A stretch of 64,000 nucleotides of DNA, taken from assembly GCF_000344685.1 (NCBI RefSeq), contig NW_006920417.1, forward strand, positions 1,125,412 through 1,189,411. The letters are read 5' to 3'. Shown here one piece after another: positions 1 to 10,365 of the stretch. Source of the stretch: Gloeophyllum trabeum ATCC 11539. Its lineage: Eukaryota > Basidiomycota > Agaricomycetes > Gloeophyllales > Gloeophyllaceae. The translations under genes and the position numbers were made by a program. Numbering within the stretch: the stretch's first letter is position 1; each line of letters opens with the position of its first letter. The notes below the pieces were generated by a model. That model saw only the letters and a program-made list of their open reading frames with translations, made no database searches and was not told the DNA's origin.

Positions 1-388
1 TGGAGCAGGGTGCTGATCGGCCGGAATCTTCGTCGATAAGGCCCCCCCGCAGCTCATTGTAAATGGTGCCGAGGGACATAGACGAATAGAGGGAAGACAA
101 TTGGTCCCAAGTTTCCTTGGCCGATTTCTTGTCCTTTATGTAGGAGGCGACGGCGGGAGAGCAGCGAAGACGGATCGTACCCATAGCCCTGACGTCTTTT
201 TCCTTCCAGGCGTCAGCAGCGGTAGAGTCCCTGGTAGTACCGGAGACGACGACAGCTGGCTGCGTGATGCTGCCATCAACATTCCCCCAGAGGCCTTGGG
301 ACATAAGGTACGCCATCATTTGCTCGGACCAGGTAGGCCAGTTCGAGCCGTCGAGGACGGGGACAACAGCGATCAGATTGTTCGACAT
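1..388 (-). mobile_element. Ty1/copia retrotransposon, 5' end of gag (partial)
   Basis: Read on the minus strand, an ATG at 388 opens a frame that stays open to the window edge. The protein starts MSNNLIAVVPVLDGSNW and continues with WPTWSEQMMAYLMSQGLW. This is the N-terminal signature of copia-type Gag (DUF4219/UBN2-like), whose role is to package element RNA into virus-like particles. Further in, the segment WDQLSSLYSSM also fits the UBN2 consensus. The rest of gag and all of pol lie outside the window to the left. It is placed 158 nt downstream of the LTR at 546-987, the expected order for a 5' LTR, leader and gag. The visible part has no stop codon, so this end looks recent, but activity cannot be judged. 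Confidence 0.85.
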
Positions 389-545
389 TGTTGCGGAGCG
401 GTTGAGAGATCTGAAATCTGTATAGAGATCTCATCAGTATCAGCGAAGCTATGCAGCCCAATAAGGGCGCACTGCTTCATGCTGTTGGCTCCATTAGGGA
501 GTTACCCCAGGATCGATCATCAAGCCTGATGGCTGCTGATAACAG

Positions 546-987
546 TGCCTACGGCGATGATCACGCATCAAGCCACACTGCAGCCTGTGAGGGCGCATAG
601 GGCGATGCACAGGTGAGCGAGGCGCAACGCGCTGCAGCGAGTTACCGCGCAGACGCAAGCTGCCTATTTGGGCTCATAACCTGATGAAGAGTTATGGAGG
701 CAGCAGCACGCACAGTGCGCCCTACACAACTCACCTGTATTTGTTGGATGCTGTAGCTACTGGTAAAGCTCGTATGAACGACCCTTGTCATTAGGCAGCA
801 GAGCTGCAGGGTTTATATACACAGTGGCCCATAGGCTGATTAAGCTACGTGGAATATCTATAATCCTACTGAGCTCCACCTATGATGTCACTGGCCCACA
901 TGAGCTCCGTGCCCTTGTACAATAATGGAATATACCAGAATGTTCCAGAGGGTTCCGGTACATTCTGGTACGTTGTAGAACCTGGCA
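546..987 (-). repeat. Putative 5' LTR of the copia element
   Basis: On the minus strand the interval starts TGCCAGG and ends TAGGCA, so it has the TG...CA ends of an LTR, extended to TGCC/GGCA. Just after its 3' end comes TTATCAGCAGCC, which resembles an initiator-Met tRNA primer-binding site. A TATA box at 812-819 faces gag. The second LTR and the target-site duplication are outside the window, so the boundaries are inferred from the ends alone. Confidence 0.55.
812..819 (-). promoter_or_regulatory. TATA box of the copia LTR promoter
   Basis: On the minus strand GTGTATATAAACC lies about 425 nt upstream of the gag ATG and inside the putative LTR. This is where U3 promoters place the TATA box. 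Orientation and position fit transcription into gag. Confidence 0.5.
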
Positions 988-1004
988 GCTAAGTCAGCGC
1001 CTAG

Positions 1005-2473
1005 TTCAACACGTTGTCCGCCCAATGTTTCGATAGGTTGGGTGATACCGTGAAATTCTTTGGTAACTGCTTGTCCTTGTGGTTCTAACTCTGATGACCG
1101 AAGTGGATATTAAAGGTACCGACTTTGTTGTGCGCGACATTGACACATTGTCTAGATTGATAGACGGAGAAACCGTCCCAATCAATTGCAGGTATCATGT
1201 ACTTCCCGATTCCTCCTCCACTGACACCGCTTACAGACTGGGGCTGGTCATATGGAAGTGCCATCGGGCAGTACATGACCCAGATACTTCCTCCAGAACG
1301 TATCAACCGAATGATCATAGATGGTATAGTAGACGTTGTAGGCTGGTCCGGCTATCCCATCCAGCCATATAACAGTAGGTCCACTAATCCTGCTACCTGT
1401 ACATAACCTGACGCGGCTCACAGTTACGGATGACATGGACCACATCCTGCAAGAATTTGCGGACAGCTGCGCTTCTGCTGGAGACGCCTGCGTTCTTTCG
1501 AACCTTACCTCGTCTCAGATACTATCCCTAATAGACAGTACTCTCGACGAACTGTACTATTCGCCTCCACTTGCAACCGACCTGGGACCAGGATATGGTT
1601 CGGTGGAGGTGGATGCGGGTGTCCTCCGCTTTGCGCTCTTTGAGTCCATGTATTTGATGCTATCCTGGCCCACACTTGCAGAGTTGCTTGCGGAGACTTT
1701 CGCAGGAAACTATACGTCCCTAGTGCAGGCCATCGTGCCCGCTATCTCGCCAACTTATGTCACAATGCGTGACGACTCTTCTTACGCTACCTCAATGATC
1801 TATGTACGCAAATCAGATGGTGTGGCAGAATGGTATTCGCTGACAGATATGCTCTAGTGCAATGATGCGAAGCCATATGACGCTTCTCATCCTCCTCCCT
1901 CCATCGAGCAGCTCACAGACAATGTAGTGCTGGCTCTGAATCAGAACTCGCGTCGTCTTGGCGAATTTCTTTATGGATTGGGACTCTGTCAATTCTGGCA
2001 GGACGTCATGCCCAGTCAGAGTCATTATAATGGAACTTTTGACATTGCCCCCGGTACCTTGCAGACACCTATGCTCGTATTCAGGTGAGTAGGCTTTCTG
2101 CAGTCGTTCATCTTCATCAGGCTAATTTATCTGTCTGATTACAAGCCAAACCTTCGACCCCGTCACTGATCTCGCCAATGCGCTGCGCTCCAGCGAGCGC
2201 CTCGGCGACAATGCCAGGCTGATACAACAAGTTGATGGCTATGGGCACTGCACCATCAGCCAAACTTCCTTCTGTGCTCTGCCAATAGTGCAAGCGTACA
2301 TGCTCGATGGCGCAGTTCCAGACAGTAATCATACGCTGTGTCAGGTTGACCAGCTGCCGTTCAAGCCATTCGATGAGCAGGACGCTGTCAATGGGACGGA
2401 GGGTCTGGATTTGGAGTCGAGGCAAGCATGGGTAGCCCTGGGTCTTAGCTGGGCCAAATTGGCAGCAGCCTAG
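1005..2473 (+). pseudogene. TAP-like alpha/beta serine hydrolase, 5'-truncated at an LTR
   Basis: C-terminal two thirds of a tripeptidyl-aminopeptidase-like hydrolase (TAP C-terminal family), a secreted or cytosolic peptidase/esterase family common in basidiomycetes. My exons are 1005-1062, 1116-1187, 1237-1374, 1424-1803, 1858-2084 and 2146-2473. All phases join, giving about 400 residues. The nucleophile elbow is GWSYGS (exon 3), the acid lies in TFDPVTDLANAL, and the catalytic His is in YGHCTIS, so the triad looks complete. The intron at 1188-1236 needs a GC donor; it restores INYWGWSYGS exactly as in the family. Upstream of 1005 there is an acceptor-like CGCCTAG and then the copia LTR ends at 987, so the element seems to sit in the preceding intron. 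The N-terminal exons are either beyond the window or lost. No stop or frameshift is seen in the part present. Confidence 0.75.
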
Positions 2474-2868
2474 ATATACATTGGTTCGGTAAAATTATTG
2501 CCCTCTGTAGATCCATGCCTCAGCCGAAATTGCACCCATATGGACTTTAGTGGTCTAGAGTGCATGACATCAGATCCCGGCGACTGCGTCGAGGGCCTCG
2601 TACTTAGACTTGCTTGCCTCCAACCCGAATTCCAGCACTTGAGCACTGTCCGTCATGGGTAATGCCCCCTGGCAACTCGGCATGGCCATAATCATCTTGT
2701 GATATGAGAGAGAGAAGCAATTCATCAAAGCCCCGGACGACGAATTTAACTACGTGCCAGTGGTCGAGCCGTCATAGCAGTGACCCGACGGCTTTCTAAC
2801 TTTTTCTTTCTGGGTCTGTATAGAAAAGAGCATCCTGTCCAGGGGATTCCAGCGGGAGCGGGGCCCTG
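2474..2868. other. No recognised gene
   Basis: Between the hydrolase stop and the F-box relic. The minus strand has a short open stretch starting MAMPSCQGALPM near 2690, which could be the decayed C-terminus of the F-box gene, but I cannot match it to the family. Confidence 0.4.
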
Positions 2869-4706
2869 TCAACTTGATGTTGGGAATAAGCTGTCCAAAC
2901 AATGAGCGAGAATTGCTATATGTTCCTGGCCGTGATAATTGTGCGTTGACCTTCGACATACAAAACATACAAAGATACCTCTAAGCGGGTGATTATTTTT
3001 GGAACGGATTGTGGCAAGGCCACACTGATTTCCCAAGCAAGAGACAAGCTGAGTAGATTGGGAGTATGCCGAGCGAAATGTTCCATGCTGAGTATACTTA
3101 GGTAGACGTTCGGGACTCGGGGATCCTATATGGTGTAGGATCTTAAGTTTGGGCCAGGCAAGCGCCATATGCTCTATATCGTCCTCAGTGGTGGCAAGAG
3201 CCATACTGTCCCATGCCATGAATATCTGCTCGATATCCTTGAGTTTCAGAAGCTTGGCGAGGAGCTTGTGAGTGACTAGAGGTGGGTCTTCGTCGCGGCC
3301 CGTGTGGGATGCTACCTCGATGGTCTTCAAATGGGGGAATGTGAGGTCCTCGAACAAAGCATAGTGAGGCTCCGCATGGCTCGCATCCCGCAGCTCCAAC
3401 ATGACATCTTAAATGCAATCACCTGGCAAATGGTGCAAGATCGAGGTGATTGGACCAACCCGACCACAAATACTGATACGTTCAAGGCTCACGAGATTCT
3501 TCATCGCCCGCGGTTTGATTCCAACCATGAGTCGCGCACGTCTATGTGGAGCCCAGAAAGATGTTTCAGCCGCGAAACAGTGAGAATATTTGCCTTCGTC
3601 ACGAAGGGAAGTGGAGGTCGCCTGACAGGCTGCTCCCCGGCGTGAGATACTAGAGAAAAGATTGCCGAGAGAGCTGACATGATCAAGGCATGAGTCGTTG
3701 AGATGCACTGACATCAGGAAAAAGGGAAAGGTCTGAAGGTCTAAATGTTTAAATGTGTGTTTGATCCAGGTATAGCAATTGAGCAGGGGTGAAGTGTTGG
3801 GTCCACTGGTTGTAATTTACTTCTGTATTCAATAATGTATTGTATCCCATACACAAAGTGCACAAAATGTCTTGCTAGGGTTGTATCAATACAGGGTCTG
3901 AACGACCCAAATCGAGGTTCTAAAGGTCTGACGCGCTGAAAGGATTTCGCACAATGTGATTGGTCGAGCAGAGTCTGATGCGTCTGAAAAGTCTGATGCT
4001 CAGCCTTTTCAGACCCTTCCCTTTTGACTGATGGACAGCTTCAAGTGCTTAAGACAAGGTGCTCCGACAGCAACAGTTTGTAGATAGCTCTCGATGACCC
4101 GAGCGGCACTTCGTGTGTGTGGATGGAACGGGCTGATGTCGGCCTTTATCAGGCTAGGAGCCGCAAATAGGCACAGCTCAGACTGCGACAGTGTGCGACG
4201 GTCCCGGTAGAGGTCGAATGTCTGTAAATTTGGCATCATACTGGTGCCCTGTTCTTGAAGAAGATACTCAACTTGAGATATGGAGTTGTGGAGCACCGGC
4301 ACATATAGTCCATCCAGGGTATGCGTCGAGCATAGCGATTGAATACTGCCCAGTCTTAGGTCGCTATCTCAGGCATGAATATCTATGTAGTTTAAGTCCA
4401 TTGCACGTTGGAGGTAGCGCGGTAGGCCGCCTACATATTTCCCGTTTCCTTGCTATATCGAAACGCGGAAAGACAGTGAAGGAGCGGAAACATGGAGTTC
4501 ATGTACTTCCGCAGGCCAGGTTCCGCAAATGCACGGCAGGTCAAGGCAGCATGAAGTAAATCGTTGCGCTTGTCTAGGATGTCGTCTCCATCGGGTCGGT
4601 ACTCCCGATCCAGAGGCAGATCATCGATGTCCGTCGCAACTTGGACCGCCGCATGGACGGCGAGTATCTCGCGGAGAATGTCAATGATAGTAAGTGCCCG
4701 ATGCAT
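2869..4706 (-). pseudogene. F-box/LRR protein relic, copy 1, split by a MITE
   Basis: Minus-strand pieces in order are: 4706-4431 starting MHRALTIIDILREIL, with LLHAALTCRAFAEPGL (the F-box-like N-terminus of basidiomycete F-box genes); 4302-4034 with TFDLYRDRRTLSQSELCLF and a leucine-rich stretch; then a 322 bp MITE; then 3711-2869 with LEDLTFPHLKTIEVAS-like LRR repeats and HMALAWPKLKILH. F-box proteins are substrate adaptors of SCF ubiquitin ligases. The pieces lie in different frames, and stops interrupt the segment at about 4300-4430, where the other copy reads through. It aligns along its length with the F-box relic at 8353-10365, so the two are paralogues. I judge it dead. Confidence 0.75.
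3712..4033. mobile_element. MITE, copy A (322 bp)
   Basis: Inverted ends: CATCAGGAAAAAGGGAAAGG at the left and, reverse-complemented, CATCAGTCAAAAGGGAAGGG at the right. It has no coding capacity. A second copy lies at 9853-10113 in opposite orientation, so orientation relative to the host gene differs. Comparison with the paralogous F-box gene shows the host reading continues on both sides (LKHLKLSIS before, VHLNDSCLDHVS after), so it is an insertion. The target-site duplication is not clear. Confidence 0.8.
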
Positions 4707-4742
4707 GCCTTTGCTAGATGGTACGTGAACCGCTGTCTAGCA

Positions 4743-6237
4743 GGCCCCCTGAAAATACCCATAGTGGTCTGATACCAGTTTTGGCTAAGGTGTCACCCCG
4801 ACCTGTACCCGCCTGTACCGCACCCGCAGCGGGTAAGGGTACAAAACCCGCCCGAGAGACCGCGGGTCGCTGGGCGCCCTTGGCCGATGCCCGAGTTAGG
4901 GCTTTGCAGGTTCAAGGCACCCTATTAGAGCTCGGTGAATTACTCTCCGCTGGGTTCTCGACAGCGTTATCAACGTTATTAACAAAAATTGTAGTTATTA
5001 ACATGTAATTAACATTGTCAATAACCGAAAGGCCACATTTGACCACATTCCATGTCCTCGACAATACATTCGAGTTGGTGCTCGTAAAACACATCCCTAA
5101 GACCTCAATAAATGTAGAGACATGTTCTCTTTGGAGCACTTGAAAGCCTTCGTAGGAGCAGTACTGTGAGGAACAAGTCATCGAGCAGCGTGAGAGACCA
5201 GGCTTAGCACACGACGAAAACAACCTCATTGCCTGGACAGTAGGTGGCATAACTGTCTCGTCCTCCGTAGAGTGGCTTGTAGTCGCTCACGAAACACCAG
5301 ATACACCCCGACACTGCCCAGAGTCTCCTTGGATGACCATATCCCGAATACCCAGTTCAGGGTAATTAACCAAGGGAAATCCGACCCTGAGATATTGACA
5401 AGTAATTAACCTGTTAATTACAGCTTGTGATTAACCGCTGCCAAGAACTCAGGGTATTTCACTGAGCTCTACACCCTATTGAAGGTGCTGTTGGGCCAGT
5501 TTCTTTGTACACCTGGATCTGACAGTGCCGTACCTGACTCCAGTATCACCGGGAACCAACTTCCCGTGTTTTTGCTGCATTTACCCTTCAAAAATCACAA
5601 ATTTCGTATAAATATTGTACCCTCCACCAGATCCGCGGGACCCGAGACCCGTTGGGACGGTTTCACGGTAGCGCGCGGTTCGAGGGATTTCAGACCCGAG
5701 CCCGCACCCGAGCGACCCGCGGGCCCAATACCGCGGTGGTACCCGCCACCCGCGCCCATCCTTAGTTTTGGCAAAAATTGCCCTCAAATGGGTGCCAGGT
5801 CTGATACAGTTTTGGTAAAGGACCTGCCGGTGGGATCAATCTTGGATACCAATTTTCGGGTAAAAGCAGGCATCCAGAGCAAAGGTCAGAAACTATTTGG
5901 GTAACAATTATGGCCACAACAGTGCCACAACTTGCCACAATAATCAGGTGGTGAGATTCTTGGATTCTGTATACACCATTGCACCTCAGAGAGGCTCACA
6001 AAGCCCATACATAACTGAATCTGGTATCACTGCAGGCACTGGACTTTTTTTGTGAATAAATAAATATCCTCAAGCCCTCAGGTTGGATACCAATGTTTTG
6101 GTAAAAATCACATCTAAGGTGAGAGGTCGGATACTTTTCGGGTAAAACAAATCCCAATATGGTAATTTTGGTTTTGGTAAGAATGGGGGGAAAGTTTGTA
6201 TCTGGTATCAGACCTCTATGCATATTTTCAGGGGGCC
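4743..6237. mobile_element. 1.5 kb non-autonomous TIR element
   Basis: The ends form a 36 bp inverted repeat with 33 matches: both start GGCCCCCTGAAAAT and run to GGTCTGATACCAG. Flanking them are TGTCTAGCA (4734-4742) and TGTCTGGCA (6239-6247, after one extra T), an 8 of 9 match that looks like a target-site duplication of hAT or Mutator length. No transposase-like ORF is present. The interior is composite: repeated 'GGATACCA...TTTTGGTAA' units near the right end, a very GC-rich ACCCGC-type patch (5625-5760), and AT-rich TTAATTAAC-type inverted blocks near 4970-5030 and 5360-5440 that may mark a nested element. Confidence 0.75.
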
Positions 6238-8352
6238 TTGTCTGGCACGGTAAAGTCGCACCTGCACCACAACTCATCACACGCATGCAACACATCACGT
6301 CACATAACACATCACGGTCGGGCTCAATTGGAAGCTTTCCAGGTGACAGTAAGTATTTTGCGACTGCATACCCCTAATTACTAAATAATTGGAATGCATC
6401 AGTACTGGGGGAAGCAGAGGTAAAAGGACAGGCTTGAAAGCCTGAAATTGGTGGTACTGTACACGGACTTGAGTTCACTGTGACGACTGTCACACGGGCT
6501 CCTGGCAACATCAAAACATTTGTACATGAGCAAAGTATGTATATTAATACACTGCATTTGCTGCACTTTATCTCACCGGTGGATAGGCACCTGGATGACC
6601 AAGTTGTCACGAACTATCTATAGACTGAGTTGTCTTGCCAGTAGATAGCTGCAAGAATGTTCCCGTGTCTCAAATTATCCATACCTGAGATTACTGGCCA
6701 AGCTGTACCTGAAGATTCATAGGTGAGACATTCTCGCCTTAAACATCTTGGTGGGGGATAGATTGGGTATCACAGGCTTGGGACCGTTGATAAGCCTCAG
6801 GATTGTCTGACCCCCGAAAACGCGGACTCAGCACATTGTACAAGCCCCCCGGAGCTTATTCGACACAGCACTCACATGCCTCTAGGCTTCTATGGGCTCT
6901 AAAAGAATTGCTCTATTTAGCTCCGGACTTCGTAGCATCCTCAAGGTGTACACGGACCCATTCTGCGATTTATCTCCGCGAACAGGAGCTCCGGAGCGAC
7001 TTAACCAATGCGACTTCTAGATGAATTAGCTCCGGGGCCACGGGCGCTTCTATCGAGGGGCATCGTCCTCATGCCCGACCTCCAACACTCACTCCCTCTC
7101 CTTTCCATCAAACTACCGAAGGTGCGGACGCATACGAGTCACCATGAGGTCAGCATCAGTCAGCAAGTGGCCGGAGGTAATTAGCACATGACCAGCGCGT
7201 CACACGGAGTGATGGGACCGCTTGGATCAGGTGGCGGAGCGTCGAGGCGACCTCTAGGGGCTGGGACGAGCAAGTGGGAGTGCAAGAGAGTTGTATCGTG
7301 TATAGTATAATGGCGGCAAGTGCTGAGCAATCCTGTGGGTAGCGGCGTTTATTTGTTATTTATCTCCGGATGGTCGCAAAGCCACTCCTGTAGTATAAAT
7401 TGTACAAAGTAGCGTACAGAAAAACAAGTTTCGACTTCACCATCTCAGAGAATCAGTGTTACGATCTCAGCGATCCGAGAAGTTCGAAAGTGTCGAACTT
7501 AGCGAATTATAACCGATCCTAGCTTTGCCAATAGGCCTGACTCGTCGAGTGAATTATCTCCGCCATCGATTCAATTAGCTCCGGTGAGTCTCACATAGCG
7601 GAATAAAATTAAACAAGTCCTTTTAGCATTTTCTACTCCCGTGGGCCCGAACCTATACTCGGTTCCGTGGTTTGCGACTTTGTTTGCAACTTTCCGGAGA
7701 TAAATACTCCGGAGCGTCCACTAGTGTTTGTTTCAGGTGTCAAGGTTTTTGTTTTATTTTTCTAGATCTTCCTACGGACTACCCTACGGCGTCTTACTCC
7801 TCCTTTCCCCCTCGAACTATTAAATACCCTTCAGTTGGCTTGGACCGCCTTCACCCATATCACGGGGTTTAGGTTTATTCCTTTTGGTCCTTGGTGATTG
7901 TTGTGTGTCTGTGCATATCACCGTAAGCCATGTTGACTGTCTTGTGGTGCATAGAATAGCCTATGGTTCATGAGACGATGAGATTCAGACGATCAGATTG
8001 GTTACATAACATCCGTATTGCATCCGATATCTAAATACAGTAACAATGCCACCAACATGATCATCCCCTCGATCTTGCTCTACCAGCTCGTACTACCACA
8101 GGGAATGGACAAAAGCTGTATCAGAGAGAAGGCAAGCAAGTAAGATTGGCTGAGCACAAAGTGGGACTGGTGAAACCACTCACTGCCTAGCAATACTAGT
8201 AGTACTAGTACTGGTACTACACCCAATATCAACGCCACACAGCCGAGATTTACGATGAGGGCTGCTGTCGTCACAAAAACCAAAGGCTGAAGACACCTGT
8301 CAATCCAGACCTTGAGCTACAGGTACGATGATCACTCACCAGAATTTTTTTA
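6238..8352. other. Gene-free repeat-rich stretch with recurrent CCGGAG motifs
   Basis: No ORF here resembles a known protein. Between about 6840 and 7710 the motif AATTAGCTCCGG or TTTATCTCCGG (and its reverse complement) recurs at least seven times (near 6847, 6913, 6973, 7025, 7352, 7545-7580, 7693), often as close inverted pairs. A hydrophobic minus-strand ORF at 8080-8283 has no family features and looks like chance. Confidence 0.5.
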
Positions 8353-9442
8353 CTACCGCAGGCTGCTCAAATACTGCGACAGTGCAACCCTAATGACGAG
8401 CTCACCTCCATTGTGTTTCCACAGTGATTCTTGGTATTTCAGGGTCTTGAGCTTGGGCCAGGCGAGTGCCATATGCCTTATGTCATCTTCAGTGGTGTGA
8501 AGAGCAGCAAAAGTCCAGTCCATACATATATTCTCCAGATCCCTGAGTTCCATGAAGTTGGCAAGGAGCCTGCCGGTGAGTAGGGGTGGATCTTCAAGTT
8601 CCCCCACATGCGTCATAATCCCAATAGTCTTCAAGCAAGGGAAGGCAAGCTCCTTAAATAAAGAATAATGAACATCTGCATGGGATTGATCATGCCGTAG
8701 CACCAACTCGACCCTTTGAATGTGATTGCGCAACAAATGGTGCAAAATTGAGGTAATCCAATTGAGACAACAGCGAAGGCTAATATATTCAAGGAGTGCG
8801 AGTTCTCTCACCATCCATGCTTTGATGTCCACGTGCACCCTATGGAAGTCGATGTGGAGTGCAACAAGGTGCTACGGCGATGGAGTCACTGCGGGATTTG
8901 CTTGTGGCATGAGCCCGAGTCCAGGAGACCAACAGGGAGTTTCCCCCACGCGGAAGGCCAGATAGCGTAGACTATGGAGCGAGGTGACACGACCAAGACA
9001 GGAAGAATAAGTAAGATGCGAGGACACTACCAGGTGCCTCAAGTGAGGAGCCCGGGCAGCAATGACAACAAGGTAGCATTCAAGTACCTGAGAGAGCAGT
9101 TCCGTGCGAGGCTGAAATGCACCAATATCGACCTTTATCAAGCTAGGAGCTGCGAACAGACATAATTCATTTCGCGAGACCTTGTAAGGACCCCGATAGA
9201 GGTTGAATATCTTTAACTTCGGGAGCATGCAAGTGCCCCTTGCCCGAGAAAGGTACTCAAAGACGGAGCCGTCGATGGCGGGGCAGTCGAGATAGTCCAT
9301 CCAGCGTATGCGACGAGCATAACGGTCAAAGACGGTCCAGTCCCCGAGTTGGATCTCCCGCGCAAATGCCTAGGAAGTCCTGAATCAGACAGTCATATTG
9401 GAGGCACCACTGGGAATCACTCACATATTTACCCCTACCCTG

Positions 9443-9829
9443 CATCAGGAACCTCGGAAATCTCCATATGCTCCATATGGAGTCACACGGAGCCCCGGAG
9501 CGATGGAGAGGTCCCCCCATCGTCCCGAGACGGCCATCTCCGTCCGGTTCAGGACGGAGACAGCGTCTCCAGATGGAGACTCCTGGAGACACCACGTGGC
9601 TTCGGCGGGAGTTCGTATACCTGACACCCGATATCTATCCCTCACATAGGGACAGGATATGGGCTTATGTTTTTGCTATACGTGCTCCTCTTTGCATTCG
9701 AGCAAAATTTAGCACATATTACTGTATATTAGTGGGGGGCATGTCTCCGGATGGAGACCTCGTCTCCGTCTGGAGAACCGGAGCCGCGGAGACGCTGTCT
9801 CCATCCGGAGATATTCCGGTTTCCTGATG
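9443..9829. mobile_element. GGAGAC-rich TIR element (387 bp) in F-box copy 2
   Basis: Left end CATCAGGAACCTCGGAAATC; right end, reverse-complemented, CATCAGGAAACCGGAATATC. Inside, TCTCCATCCGGAG/GGATGGAGAC-type words are repeated and self-complementary, dense near 9525-9600 and 9745-9815. No ORF of note. Its first nine bases match one end of the neighbouring MITE family. Confidence 0.65.
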
Positions 9830-9852
9830 TGATCGTACTGAAACGCTGGTAG

Positions 9853-10113
9853 CATCAGTCAAAAGGGAAGGGTCTGAAAAGGCTGAGCATCAGACTTTTC
9901 AGACGCGTCAGACTCTGCTCGACCAATCACATTGCGCGAAATCCTTTCAAGCAAGACATTTTGTGCACTTGTGTATGGGATACAATACATTATTGAATAC
10001 AGAAGTAAATTACAACCAGTGGACCCAACACTTCACCCCTGCTCAATTGCTATACCTGGATCAAACACACATTTAAACATTTAGACCTTCAGACCTTTCC
10101 CTTTTTCCTGATG
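9853..10113. mobile_element. MITE, copy B (261 bp), inverted relative to copy A
   Basis: Reverse-complement relative of 3712-4033, close to identical over most of its length, with the same terminal CATCAG...AAAAGGGAA inverted repeats. It lacks about 61 bp of the interior of copy A (the part containing TTTAGAACCTCGATTTGGG). A TAG trinucleotide flanks both sides, a possible 3 bp target duplication, but copy A does not share this. Confidence 0.8.
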
Positions 10114-10365
10114 TAGACAACGAAGGAGCGGAATCAGGGAGTCCATATACTTCCAGAGCCCATCAAGCGCAGGATCTGCGAATGCACGACAGGTTAATGC
10201 AGCATGAAGCAAAGCCCTGCGCTTCTCTTGGACTTCGTCTTCGTCAGGTAGGGGGTTGCAATACAGAGGTGGGTCATTCATATCCAAGTCCGTGGGATCT
10301 TGGACCGCCGCATGGACTATGAATATTTCATGAAGAATCTCAACGATAGCAAGTGCCCGGTGCAT

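Larger units (their letters stand above)
8353..10365 (-). pseudogene. F-box/LRR protein relic, copy 2, split by two elements
   Basis: The start MHRALAIVEILHEIF at 10365 and LLHAALTCRAFADPALDGLW give the F-box region. A MITE (9853-10113) follows, then a 23 bp piece reading LPAFQYDHIRKP, a second TIR element (9443-9829), and then the rest: REIQLGDWTVFDRYARRI, LDCPAIDGSVFEYLSRARG, and an LRR tail with HMALAWPKLKTLK ending at 8353. The middle and tail stretches are longer and more intact than in copy 1. Family role is substrate choice for SCF ubiquitin ligases. With two insertions inside coding sequence it is very unlikely to be functional, unless both are spliced out, for which I see no evidence. 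Confidence 0.75.

Noticed and set aside
8080..8283. Hydrophobic 67-residue minus ORF
   Set aside because: No neighbours, splice sites or family pattern; composition alone explains it.
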